DNA of 64,000 bases from an uncultured Croceitalea sp. (GTDB taxonomy: Bacteria; Bacteroidota; Bacteroidia; Flavobacteriales; Flavobacteriaceae). The stretch lies in NCBI GenBank assembly GCA_947495075.1, contig CANLXH010000002.1, positions 1,116,001 to 1,180,000 of the forward strand, written 5' to 3'. Under the pieces are notes generated by a model. The model did not search any database. It was not told the origin of the DNA and was given only the letters and a program-made list of their open reading frames with translations. Below are positions 9,695 to 19,055 of the stretch, piece after piece. Positions within the stretch are counted from its first letter, which is position 1, and every line of letters begins with the position of its first letter. The translations under genes and the position numbers were made by a program.

Positions 9695-10144
9695 TTAAAG
9701 AATTTTAGCTACTTCCCTATTTACGAATTCTAAAAAACGTTCATCTTCTGCAGTGAATGGATCCGGGGTATCAGAATCAATATCAATCTGACCAATATTT
9801 TCTCCATCTTTAAATAAGGGAACTACAATTTCAGATTTTACAGATATGCTACAAGCAATATAGTTATCCTGAGCCTGAACATCTGGAACTACAAAATTCT
9901 CATTACTTTCGGCCACTTGACCACAAATACCTTTCCCAAAAGGAATGATATCATGGTCTGTTGGAGTTCCTACGTAAGGACCAAGTTTCAACTCACGCTT
10001 GTCACCATTTTTAAAGTAAAAACCAACCCAATTATAATGAGGAATATTTTCCTTTAGCAGAGAACAAACAGCCAATAATTTAGAATCTATGCTATTTTCT
10101 GAGGATAGTATGGAAGAAACCTCTTTCTGTAAAATGGTAAACAT
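9695..10144 (-). CDS. msrC: GAF-domain protein, probable free methionine-(R)-sulfoxide reductase
   Basis: I start the protein at the ATG at 10144 (149 residues, MFTILQKEV); an in-frame upstream ATG would add nine poorly conserved residues. It is a single GAF domain. The fRMsr signature is present: a Cys in GKGICGQVAES and a second in DNYIACSISVKSEIVVPL, matching two of the redox cysteines of E. coli MsrC; the third reported cysteine is not obvious. fRMsr reduces free methionine-R-sulfoxide in the cytoplasm using thioredoxin. A ligand-sensing GAF protein is the alternative. It is divergent from the HMA cluster. Confidence 0.82.
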   Translation of the reverse strand: MFTILQKEVSSILSSENSIDSKLLAVCSLLKENIPHYNWVGFYFKNGDKRELKLGPYVGTPTDHDIIPFGKGICGQVAESNENFVVPDVQAQDNYIACSISVKSEIVVPLFKDGENIGQIDIDSDTPDPFTAEDERFLEFVNREVAKIL

Positions 10145-10263
10145 GATATTTAATTTGTAATATAATATCAAAAGTCGATTTTTAAATGATAACTAACAAT
10201 ATCTAATTATTTAAATATTCGTTAAGGCTTTATTTTAAGCACATTAAACATTTTGAGATTTTG

Positions 10264-10271
10264 TACCTTTG
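10264..10271 (+). promoter_or_regulatory. -7 box TACCTTTG just before the HYC_CC_PP gene
   Basis: TACCTTTG is a perfect TAnnTTTG match that ends only 4 bases before the GTG chosen as start. Transcription from it would begin at or next to the start codon. Confidence 0.6.
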
Positions 10272-10275
10272 CATT

Positions 10276-10686
10276 GTGAAAAAAGTAGTACATAAAATAA
10301 CATCCATTTTTATGGCTTTATTGCTAATGCTTTCTACAGTCTCTTGGACCGTAGATAAGCATCTCTGCATGGGTAGGGTCATGGATGTTGCTTTTTTTAC
10401 TAGTGCGGAAGATTGTGGTATGAAAGCCGCTATGGATTTGTTGGAAGAACAAGGAATAGCAAATCATTGTTGTGATGATGAATCGTTTACCGTTAAAGGA
10501 CAAGATGACTTAAGATTAAGTTGGGACGATTTAGATTTGGAACAACAATCTTTTTTGGTTGTAGTAGCACATTCTTATCTAACGTTGTTCAACGATTGTT
10601 CAGATAAGATTCTGCCCAATAAAACCTATCCACCACCATTACTGGTTTACGACATACAATTGTTGGACCAAGTCTTTTTGATTTGA
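10276..10686 (+). CDS. Small secreted HYC_CC_PP-like protein
   Basis: I choose the GTG at 10276 (VKKVVHKITS), giving 136 residues. The TTG at 10261 lies upstream of the -7 box and would fall outside the transcript. An N-terminal signal segment (about 8-26) is followed by the features behind the family name: DKHLCMG (here L where H-Y-C is usual), a Cys pair in NHCCDDE, and a Pro run in TYPPPLLVYDIQ near the C-terminus. The function of the family is not known; spaced Cys and His suggest metal binding. It is the first gene of a cluster with an outer-membrane barrel and HMA-domain proteins. Confidence 0.75.
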   Translation: MKKVVHKITSIFMALLLMLSTVSWTVDKHLCMGRVMDVAFFTSAEDCGMKAAMDLLEEQGIANHCCDDESFTVKGQDDLRLSWDDLDLEQQSFLVVVAHSYLTLFNDCSDKILPNKTYPPPLLVYDIQLLDQVFLI

Positions 10687-10759
10687 AATTAAACTGTTGC
10701 TTGCTTTGAGTCTAGACTCAAACTTTTGATACAGTTACTAATTTCAAATTCAAATTTCA

Positions 10760-11527
10760 ATGAAAAAATATTTTTGGCTTTTAGCCATAGTTTTAAGTAG
10801 CCTTATAAGGCTTAATGCTCAAGGTCCACCCATTACGGCAGATAAACCTATAATGCTTGGTGGAGGTAGTTTTACTACAAAAACCCTTACGGAGATTAGA
10901 TATACAGAACGAGGCAGATTTACCTACGTTCCTGTAATGTTACATTATCTGCCTACGTCTAATTCATTAATTGCTGTACATATTCCATATATAAATTATG
11001 ACACTTTTTTAGAAGATGGTTCTGGACTTGCGGATATTAAACTACTAGGAAAGTATCAATTTTTTAGAAAAGATGCTACAGGGAAAACATTTAGAGTTGT
11101 GGCTAGAACATTGCAAACACTTCCTACTGGTGAGGAAATTGATGCTGTGGACTTAAGTACTGGTAAATACGCTGGCTATTATGGTGTGGTAGCGGGTTAT
11201 GAAACACTTAAATATGGTATTTCTAATGAATTTGGTTACAACTGGATGCCTAATGGAACACTGGACGAAATACGATATAAATTAGGGTTTGGTCTTCCAC
11301 TTTTAAAACCACAATATCCAAATAAGCAACTAAACTTATATTTTGAGTATACCAATTCTTGGTTGTTAGAGCGAGATTGGTATCAATTATTATATGCACA
11401 AGGGATACAGTTGGCACTTAAGAATATCACTTTTGATTTTGCAGTGCAAGTCCCCTTGGTGAATGATGTTGCCGAAGGAAGAGAACTTAGATATAGTCTG
11501 TTTTTAGGCACACGATATACATTTTAA
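10760..11527 (+). CDS. Probable outer-membrane beta-barrel protein of the HMA cluster
   Basis: A 255-residue protein with a signal peptide ending at LNAQ (about residue 21), followed by alternating amphipathic strands rich in aromatic residues and a C-terminal strand ending YSLFLGTRYTF. A terminal Phe is typical of outer-membrane barrels. There are no cysteines and no enzymatic motif. It resembles the loosely defined transporter/MetA-type barrel proteins, but the substrate cannot be read. It is 73 bases after the HYC_CC_PP gene and 12 bases before the double-HMA gene, so a role in the same periplasmic metal or redox pathway is inferred. Confidence 0.7.
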   Translation: MKKYFWLLAIVLSSLIRLNAQGPPITADKPIMLGGGSFTTKTLTEIRYTERGRFTYVPVMLHYLPTSNSLIAVHIPYINYDTFLEDGSGLADIKLLGKYQFFRKDATGKTFRVVARTLQTLPTGEEIDAVDLSTGKYAGYYGVVAGYETLKYGISNEFGYNWMPNGTLDEIRYKLGFGLPLLKPQYPNKQLNLYFEYTNSWLLERDWYQLLYAQGIQLALKNITFDFAVQVPLVNDVAEGRELRYSLFLGTRYTF

Positions 11528-11539
11528 AAAGAGTAAAAC

Positions 11540-12166
11540 ATGAGAAAAGGAATTATAATAGCATTTGTCATTGGGATGATGGCGATGTTTAGTACAAACG
11601 CTCAAAAAGCAATGGATAAATTTATGGTACAAGTAGACGGTTTAGGTTGTCCTTTTTGTGCTTATGGATTGGAGAAAAAATTTAAAGAATTTAAAGGAAT
11701 TAAAAACGTAAAGATTGATATTGAAACAGGAGATTTTAGTTTTAATTACCCTGCTGAAAAGGAACTGTCAATGGAAGCTGTTGAAAAACAGGTTGAGAAA
11801 GCTGGTTATACCCCAATAACTTCTAAAATAGAAAGGGCGAATGGAAAAATTGAAAGCTCGGAAGATGGAAAAGTTGCACTAAACCCAGAGAGTCTTATTT
11901 CTAAAGAAGTTTATGTATATGGTAATTGTGAGCAATGCCGAGCAAGAATAGAAAATGCTGCAAAGAGAATAAATGGAGTGGGAGAAGCCAGTTGGAGCGA
12001 GGATACCAAGTTACTATCCTTGAGTTTTGACCCGGGAATTACTTCTTTAGAAGGAGTAGAAAAAGCAGTTACTAATAGTGGTCATGATACCAAAGAGCAT
12101 AAAGCTAAAAATGGCGTTTATAAAAAGCTGCCTAAATGTTGCCAATATGAACGTGTAGAAAAATAA
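11540..12166 (+). CDS. Secreted protein with two heavy-metal-associated (HMA) domains
   Basis: A 208-residue protein. The signal peptide (about 1-21, ending TNAQ) is followed by a first HMA domain with GCPFC near residue 36 and a second with NCEQC near 131. Both have the beta-alpha-beta pattern of copper chaperones (KNVKIDIETGDFSF and LLSLSFDPG strands). The C-terminus carries another Cys pair, KLPKCCQY. HMA domains bind Cu(I), Zn or Hg through CxxC. Being exported, it would act in the periplasm rather than as a cytosolic chaperone. It ends one base before the NHL lipoprotein gene. Confidence 0.85.
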   Translation: MRKGIIIAFVIGMMAMFSTNAQKAMDKFMVQVDGLGCPFCAYGLEKKFKEFKGIKNVKIDIETGDFSFNYPAEKELSMEAVEKQVEKAGYTPITSKIERANGKIESSEDGKVALNPESLISKEVYVYGNCEQCRARIENAAKRINGVGEASWSEDTKLLSLSFDPGITSLEGVEKAVTNSGHDTKEHKAKNGVYKKLPKCCQYERVEK

Positions 12167-12167
12167 T

Positions 12168-13013
12168 ATGATGAAATATATAACTATTTTACTTACAGCT
12201 TGTTTGCTTGTGGCTTGTGAAACAAAGCCTAAAGAATGGACTTATTTAAAAACTATAAAATTAGAAGGGGTAAACCCTATAGGGATAGCTGATAAAGGAG
12301 GTGAATTATGGTTGTCCGATGGAGACCATAATAGGCTGGTTCAATTAAATGATGAAGGAGAAATTATCAGAACTATAGATTCTTTGGATAGGCCTATGCA
12401 TATAGATGCTGATGAGCGTTATTTATTTGTGGCCGAATATGGTAATGATAGGGTTTCCAATTTGTACGAAGATATCTCTCAAAAAAATGGCTTTAAACAG
12501 ACTCCTTTTTGGGTCGGCATTAAAGATAGCCTTGATGCTCCTGCATCCGTTTCGTTCTATGATGCTGAACTTGCTATAGCTGATTTTTATAACAACAGAA
12601 TTCTTTATGATGACGGTGTGGATTGGATTTCCTTTGGAAAGGAAGGGAATGCAAAAGGAGAGTTTTACTATCCTACAGATGTCCAAATAACCGATTCTCT
12701 TATATGGGTGGCTGATGCCTATAATAATCGCATTCAGATTTTTGATAAGAAGGGAAATTTTAAAAAACAAATTGGTCAAGGTCAAAAAATGAATGCCGCA
12801 ACAGGTTTATTTGTTGATAAGACCGAAGTTTTTGTAACAGATTTTGAAAATAATCGTGTGTTGATTTTTGATTATGATGGAATGTTAAAACAAGAATTAA
12901 AAGAAGGGATAGCAAAAGCAACGGACTTATTAATTAAAGATAATATGTTACACATCATCAATTACAGGTCTGGAGAATTGGTTCTGTATGATTTACAATC
13001 GATAAAAGAATGA
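12168..13013 (+). CDS. NHL-repeat lipoprotein
   Basis: A 281-residue predicted lipoprotein: signal sequence with a lipobox ending LLVAC (Cys17). It is followed by repeated NHL-type units such as LWLSDGDHNRLVQLN, LFVAEYGNDRVSNL, IWVADAYNNRIQIF and VFVTDFENNRVLIFD, spaced about 45 residues, as in a six-bladed propeller. NHL propellers usually bind proteins or small ligands; some are lyases. No catalytic residues can be assigned. Its stop overlaps the start of the next gene by 4 bases, so the two are probably translated together. Confidence 0.85.
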   Translation: MMKYITILLTACLLVACETKPKEWTYLKTIKLEGVNPIGIADKGGELWLSDGDHNRLVQLNDEGEIIRTIDSLDRPMHIDADERYLFVAEYGNDRVSNLYEDISQKNGFKQTPFWVGIKDSLDAPASVSFYDAELAIADFYNNRILYDDGVDWISFGKEGNAKGEFYYPTDVQITDSLIWVADAYNNRIQIFDKKGNFKKQIGQGQKMNAATGLFVDKTEVFVTDFENNRVLIFDYDGMLKQELKEGIAKATDLLIKDNMLHIINYRSGELVLYDLQSIKE

Positions 13014-13735
13014 AACAAGTATTTCATATTTCTGGGATGACTTGTCAGGGTTGCGTAGCTTCAGTCAAGGATAAACTTTCTAAAGTTGAAGGTGTAAATA
13101 CTGTTGAGATTGATTTAGAAAAAGCAGAAGCGCAGATTGATATGAAAACCATTGTTGATGTATCAAATCTAAAAGCAGTTCTTCCAGACAAATACGGTAT
13201 TACAAATGTAGGAGAGGTAAATATAGATTCCCACTTCGATGAGAATGATATAGAGAAATCAAAACTACAGCAACTAAAACCTCTACTATTAATTTTTGCC
13301 TATCTATTTGTAGCTTCTTTTTTATTGAACTTTAAAGAGTGGAGTACTAAAGAGGCTATGTTAGATTTTATGGGCCTGTTCTATATTGTTTTTAGCTTCT
13401 TTAAATTTTTAGACTTGAAAGGCTTCCCAGATAGCTTTAGAATGTATGACCCTCTGGCAAAAGTATTGCCCATTTATGGTTGGATATATCCTTTCCTTGA
13501 GTTAACGTTAGGGTTACTACTTTTAATGCGCTTGCAAATAACTACAGCTTTAATAATTACTATAGTAATTCTTGGGATAACTACTTTTGGAGTAATTAGA
13601 ACATTATTAGACAAAAAGAAGATTCGATGTGCTTGTTTAGGCACTGCTTTAAAGCTCCCTATGACAGAGGCTACTTTTATAGAAAATTCAATTATGCTTA
13701 TTATGGCATTTAGTATGTTATTAGTGTATATATAA
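13010..13735 (+). CDS. HMA domain fused to a MauE/DoxX-like membrane domain
   Basis: A 241-residue protein. Residues 1-68 form an HMA domain with GMTCQGC at 9-15. Residues about 93-240 form a four-helix membrane domain of the MauE/DoxX type, with a polar KKIRCACLGTALKLP loop before the last helix. MauE-like proteins are linked to disulfide or redox chemistry of exported proteins, so the CAC motif may be redox-active. The HMA part lacks a signal peptide and would face the cytoplasm if the first helix runs inside-out. It ends the cluster and is followed by a strong bidirectional terminator. Confidence 0.8.
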   Translation: MKQVFHISGMTCQGCVASVKDKLSKVEGVNTVEIDLEKAEAQIDMKTIVDVSNLKAVLPDKYGITNVGEVNIDSHFDENDIEKSKLQQLKPLLLIFAYLFVASFLLNFKEWSTKEAMLDFMGLFYIVFSFFKFLDLKGFPDSFRMYDPLAKVLPIYGWIYPFLELTLGLLLLMRLQITTALIITIVILGITTFGVIRTLLDKKKIRCACLGTALKLPMTEATFIENSIMLIMAFSMLLVYI

Positions 13736-13755
13736 AAACATCGATTTTTAAAATA

Positions 13756-13790
13756 AAAAACCGCTTTTGGGAATACCAAAAGCGGTTTTT
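13756..13790. terminator. Bidirectional terminator between the HMA cluster and groEL
   Basis: A perfect 15-bp stem (13756-13770 with 13776-13790) and a 5-base GAATA loop. A5 on one side and T5 on the other allow it to work for both convergent units. Confidence 0.92.
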
Positions 13791-13844
13791 CTATAAAATC
13801 TTTATCAGCGCAAACGAGCTAAAAAAACCTGTTCGTGCTACGGA

Positions 13845-15482
<1,638 letters not shown>

Positions 15483-15495
15483 CTAGTTTTTTGTT

Positions 15496-15515
15496 ATTCT
15501 CACAAGAGTGAGAAT
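15496..15515 (-). repeat. Hairpin in the groS-groL leader
   Basis: ATTCTCAC (15496-15503) and GTGAGAAT (15508-15515) form a perfect 8-bp stem with a 4-base loop. In the message it would sit 16 bases before the groL start codon. It has no U tract, so it is not an ordinary terminator; an mRNA processing or translation-control role is possible. Confidence 0.6.
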
Positions 15516-15570
15516 CTGTTTAATTAATCTTATATTTTGTTTGGAGATTCCTGTTTTCACAGGAGTAAAA

Positions 15571-15849
15571 TTATACGATTGCTAAAATGTCGCTTTCGCG
15601 CATCATCAAATAATCTTTCCCTTCTAACTTTAATTCAGTACCAGCATATTTCCCATAAAGAACAGAGTCACCAATCTTTACGGTTATACTCTCGTCTTTA
15701 GTACCTGGGCCTACGGCAACAACTTTACCTTTTTGGGGTTTTTCTTTTGCAGTATCAGGAATAATGATTCCAGAAGCAGTTTTTGTTTCGGCTTGCATAG
15801 GTTCTATTAAAACTCTATCTGCCAATGGTTTAATGTTAACTTTAGCCAT
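15571..15849 (-). CDS. groS: Co-chaperonin GroES (Hsp10)
   Basis: A 92-residue co-chaperonin with [16 protein letters not shown] at the N-terminus and the mobile loop [18 protein letters not shown] at about 21-38. It caps GroEL. A sigma-54-like site lies 47 bases upstream; no TAnnTTTG box was seen in the same gap. Confidence 0.98.
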   Translation of the reverse strand: MAKVNIKPLADRVLIEPMQAETKTASGIIIPDTAKEKPQKGKVVAVGPGTKDESITVKIGDSVLYGKYAGTELKLEGKDYLMMRESDILAIV

Positions 15850-15895
15850 TTTATTAAATTTTAGGTATTAGTTCTTAATTCTTTGTTCTCAATTC

Positions 15896-15912
15896 GGCAG
15901 AAATTATGCCAA
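15896..15912 (-). promoter_or_regulatory. Candidate sigma-54 promoter upstream of groES-groEL
   Basis: The minus strand reads TTGGCATAATTTCTGCC. The GG and GC dinucleotides are separated by exactly 10 bases, the hallmark of -24/-12 sigma-54 promoters, and most of the consensus (TTGGCAC...TTGC) is met. The groS start lies 46 bases further on. A sigma-54 activator gene lies 1.9 kb away. The site is also a partial palindrome (GGCA/TGCC), so a repressor site is an alternative. Confidence 0.45.
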
Positions 15913-15940
15913 TACTCGAAAACTGACAATATGTTAAACC

Positions 15941-15975
15941 AAAAATGCCAGCTTGTCATTTAAGCTGGCATTTTT
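15941..15975. terminator. Terminator after secG
   Basis: A perfect 14-bp stem (15941-15954 with 15962-15975) around a 7-base loop, with A and T runs at the ends. It closes the minus-strand miaB-to-secG run before the groES promoter region. Confidence 0.9.
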
Positions 15976-15998
15976 GATTATTATCTTATAACTGGATG

Positions 15999-16367
15999 CT
16001 ATTGAAGCGTATCTGAAGGATTTGTTCCACTTGATGTTGGAGCAGTTTCTGGCACTTCTTCTGGTACCGTTTCAGGTACTGTTGTCTCTATATCATCACC
16101 TTGTAATAGTTTTGAATCTGTCTGTGTGTAATTGCCTTTTAAAGCTACGTTTGAAAGTAAAATCAACAGGATTAATGAACCAGCCAATATCCAAGTACTT
16201 CTATCTAAAAAGTCTCCTGTTTTCTTTACCCCACCTGCAATTTGAGTTCCACCTCCACCGAATGAAGATGATAAGCCACCACCTTTTGGATTTTGTACCA
16301 TTATTACTAAAACTAGTAAAAGGCAAACAGCAATTATTAAAATTAAAAATATAGTAAACGTACTCAT
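15999..16367 (-). CDS. secG: Preprotein translocase subunit SecG
   Basis: A 122-residue protein with two membrane helices (about 4-24 and 57-77) separated by the SecG loop VQNPKGGGLSSSFGGGG. SecG assists SecYE in protein export. The acidic, Thr/Pro/Glu-rich tail of about 40 residues after the second helix is longer than in proteobacterial SecG. It is 4 bases downstream of the TPR-like gene. Confidence 0.95.
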   Translation of the reverse strand: MSTFTIFLILIIAVCLLLVLVIMVQNPKGGGLSSSFGGGGTQIAGGVKKTGDFLDRSTWILAGSLILLILLSNVALKGNYTQTDSKLLQGDDIETTVPETVPEEVPETAPTSSGTNPSDTLQ

Positions 16368-16371
16368 GATT

Positions 16372-17235
16372 TTAATCTTTATCTTTTTTCAAATTCTTCA
16401 CTTTCCAAATTTGGTCTGCAAAGAAACCACTTTTTTCCGGATATTTCAAACTCAAAATCTTAAAGGCTTGTATAGCTTTTTTATACTTTTTCTGCTCTAG
16501 ATAAACCTTTGCCAAAGTTTCTGTCATCAACTGATTTTTGTCGATTTTTATAGAGTCATCAATATTAACTTTTGAATCAGATTCTTTAGAGGGAACAATT
16601 TTGGGCTTACTTTCAATAAACTTATCTAAAAGTTCAAATTTCTTTTTCTTTTTAGATTCTTCTTTTCTATTAATTGGTTTTGGTGAAGCTAGTTGTAACC
16701 ATTCGCCAAAAGAGTGTTTTTCACTTTTTGTAAAAGGCAGTGGTTTCCCCAATTGTAAATCTTCTTCTGAGTTGTTGATTTCCTCTATTTGTTGCTCCTC
16801 CTCTTTAGATTCAAATAAAGCTGGATTAAGAATTTGCTCTGCATCTTTTATATTCTGCGGTAACGGACTTTTTTCTTCCTCTTCCCCTAGAAAAACTTCT
16901 ATTTCTGGATTTGGAGTAATCTCTTCAGAAATTATTTCTTTTTCTTCTAAAGGTAAAATTCTGCCTAAAATACTATCAGCAATACTATTTTGAGTAAATT
17001 CTTTAGTAGTGATATAATCAAAAAGTACTTCCCTATCAGTTGTATGAGCGGCTGTTACTTTTAATGCGTTATTGTATTTGTAACTGTCTAGATTTTTAAG
17101 TCCTTTTAAATGCAAAGCCCGAGCAGCTTGAAAATAAGGATATTCCTCTAAGATACCTTCTAACTCCCTTGTTTGCTTTGGAGAGAGAATAGTGTCTGAT
17201 TTTTGAAGAAGGTATATAAAATCTGAAACGTTCAT
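16372..17235 (-). CDS. TPR-like helical protein of the lptE-secG run
   Basis: A 287-residue soluble protein of unknown role. The N-terminal helical part (residues 1-80, YPYFQAARALHLKGLKN) and the C-terminal part (about 235-285, AKVYLEQKKYKKAIQAFKIL) look like tetratricopeptide units. The middle is low-complexity and rich in E, K and S, so probably unstructured. No signal peptide or catalytic motif is visible. It lies 7 bases after lptE and 4 before secG, so it is very likely co-transcribed with envelope-assembly genes. Function remains open. Confidence 0.7.
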   Translation of the reverse strand: MNVSDFIYLLQKSDTILSPKQTRELEGILEEYPYFQAARALHLKGLKNLDSYKYNNALKVTAAHTTDREVLFDYITTKEFTQNSIADSILGRILPLEEKEIISEEITPNPEIEVFLGEEEEKSPLPQNIKDAEQILNPALFESKEEEQQIEEINNSEEDLQLGKPLPFTKSEKHSFGEWLQLASPKPINRKEESKKKKKFELLDKFIESKPKIVPSKESDSKVNIDDSIKIDKNQLMTETLAKVYLEQKKYKKAIQAFKILSLKYPEKSGFFADQIWKVKNLKKDKD

Positions 17236-17242
17236 AATACAA

Positions 17243-17761
17243 TTACCAATCTGCCAATGATTTGTTAAAAATATCTTGTGTTATACGCTCAAAGAGCTCT
17301 TCATGGGCTTGACTTTTTACCGATTCTAATAGTTGAGTGCCTGGAAAATCAAAGAAAAAAGAAAAGCGCTGTTCAAAATCCGAATCTTCTTTGGTCTTAT
17401 TATAAAAACGAACATTTACAGTCATCGTGAGCCGGTTTTGAGCTGCTGTCTGGTTCGCAGTAGCAGTCATTGGAGAAACTCGGTATTCAACGATTTCACC
17501 TTCATATACCAAGTCACCGTTGTTATTTGTTAAATTAAGACTGGTCAGCGTAGTTATTACATCTTGTAGTGAATTTGTAAAATCTCTATCTAAGCCTGGT
17601 TCTATGGTAGAACCTGGGCTTTGGTCTGCATAATTCTGAAAAAAGTTTACTTGAAAACTTTCTGCAGTACCTGTACTAGCACCAGAGAAGTTATAGAAAC
17701 CGCAGCCATTAAAAAGAAAAATACCTAAAACTACTAGCAAACTATAAATGCTTTTTTTCAT
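17243..17761 (-). CDS. lptE: LptE-family lipopolysaccharide assembly lipoprotein
   Basis: A 172-residue lipoprotein: the signal peptide ends FLFNGC (Cys20), followed by GFYNFSGAS, typical of the Bacteroidota LptE family. The body reads like an LptE fold (strand segments LTMTVNVRFYNK and LVYEGEIVEYRVS, and a C-terminal helix). LptE plugs and assembles the LptD barrel that places LPS in the outer membrane. It is 21 bases downstream of the sigma-54 activator gene. Confidence 0.85.
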   Translation of the reverse strand: MKKSIYSLLVVLGIFLFNGCGFYNFSGASTGTAESFQVNFFQNYADQSPGSTIEPGLDRDFTNSLQDVITTLTSLNLTNNNGDLVYEGEIVEYRVSPMTATANQTAAQNRLTMTVNVRFYNKTKEDSDFEQRFSFFFDFPGTQLLESVKSQAHEELFERITQDIFNKSLADW

Positions 17762-17782
17762 TATTCTATTTTCTAGATTTAA

Positions 17783-19054
17783 CTACAGATCATATTGTTT
17801 TATTTTTCGGTACAAAGTTCGTTCCGAAATCCCCAATTCTGCAGCTGCAGCTTTTCTTTTACCTCTATTACGTTCTAAGGATTTTTTAATAAGTTCGATT
17901 TCCTTTTCTTGTAAAGATAAGGTTTCTTCCTCCTGAATTTCTTCGGCAAAGTGGTAACGGTCTTCTTGAATTTGGGTAGCATGCGCACCATTTTCGATGA
18001 CAGGTTCTGGTAAATGTAACACTTCTGCTATAGTATCTTCTCGCTCGTTTATTTGTTCATCTTTGTTACCATAAATCTTACGAATAAGAGTTTCATTTTC
18101 TTCCTGAACTTTTTCTGAATCATTATTTTTTAGAAGCTCTAAGGTTAATTTTTTTAAATCGGTAAGGTCACCTTTCATATCAAAAAGAACCTTATATAAA
18201 ATTTCCCTTTCGTTACTAAAATCGCTTTCTTTTTTTTCTGACCCAACTACCGCTGGTAAATTGGTAGCATTAGAATTTGGTAAGTAGCCGTGTAGTGTAC
18301 TTGCTGTTACCACTCTTTTTTCTTCGAGTACAGATACTTGTTCGGCAATATTTCTCAACTGGCGAATATTACCTGACCATCGGTACTTCAGAAGTAGATT
18401 GATAGCATTTTCTTCTAAACGAATAGTTGGCATCTTATATTTCTGACCAAAGTCTGAAGCAAACTTTCTAAATAATAAATGAATATCCTCTTGGCGTTCG
18501 CGTAGTGGTGGAATATTTATTTCTACGGTACTTAAGCGATAATAAAGGTCTTCTCTAAACTTTTCTTTTTTTATGGCTTCGAACATATTTACGTTGGTAG
18601 CAGCCACGATACGAACATCGGTTTTTTGTACTTGAGAAGATCCTACTTTTAGAAACTCCCCGTTTTCTAGAACTCGTAACAAGCGCACTTGGGTAGTAAG
18701 AGGTAATTCGCCCACTTCATCAAGAAAAATGGTTCCACCATCTGCTACTTCAAAATAACCACTACGTGTTTGGGTTGCACCGGTGAAGGCACCTTTTTCA
18801 TGTCCAAAAAGTTCACTGTCAATTGTACCTTCTGGAATGGCACCACAATTTACTGCAATATACTTTGCATGTTTACGATGAGATAGTGAGTGAATAATTT
18901 TTGGAATAGCTTCCTTACCAACGCCACTTTCACCAGTTACCAGTACAGAAATATCGGTAGGAGCAACCTGAATAGATTTTTCTATGGCACGGTTTAATTT
19001 AAAATCATTACCTATGAGTTCAAACCGTTGTTTTATAGATTGTACACCTTCCAT
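17783..19054 (-). CDS. Sigma-54-interacting transcriptional activator
   Basis: A 423-residue bacterial enhancer-binding protein. It starts almost directly with the AAA+ domain: Walker A GESGVGKE at 41-48, the sigma-54 contact loop GAFTGA at 88-93, Walker B TIFLDE at 108-113, then an arginine-finger region (RLLRVLENGEF). A C-terminal Fis-type helix-turn-helix (KAAAAELGISERTLYRKIK) follows a Glu-rich linker. No receiver, GAF or PAS domain precedes the AAA+ module, so it may be constitutive or controlled by partners. It lies 1 base from miaB and upstream of lptE. Its targets are unknown; the groES site in this window is a candidate. Confidence 0.93.
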   Translation of the reverse strand: MEGVQSIKQRFELIGNDFKLNRAIEKSIQVAPTDISVLVTGESGVGKEAIPKIIHSLSHRKHAKYIAVNCGAIPEGTIDSELFGHEKGAFTGATQTRSGYFEVADGGTIFLDEVGELPLTTQVRLLRVLENGEFLKVGSSQVQKTDVRIVAATNVNMFEAIKKEKFREDLYYRLSTVEINIPPLRERQEDIHLLFRKFASDFGQKYKMPTIRLEENAINLLLKYRWSGNIRQLRNIAEQVSVLEEKRVVTASTLHGYLPNSNATNLPAVVGSEKKESDFSNEREILYKVLFDMKGDLTDLKKLTLELLKNNDSEKVQEENETLIRKIYGNKDEQINEREDTIAEVLHLPEPVIENGAHATQIQEDRYHFAEEIQEEETLSLQEKEIELIKKSLERNRGKRKAAAAELGISERTLYRKIKQYDL

Positions 19055-19055
19055 A

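Noticed and set aside
10172-10260. -33 element for the HYC_CC_PP promoter
   Set aside because: No TTG motif at the expected distance from TACCTTTG could be found.
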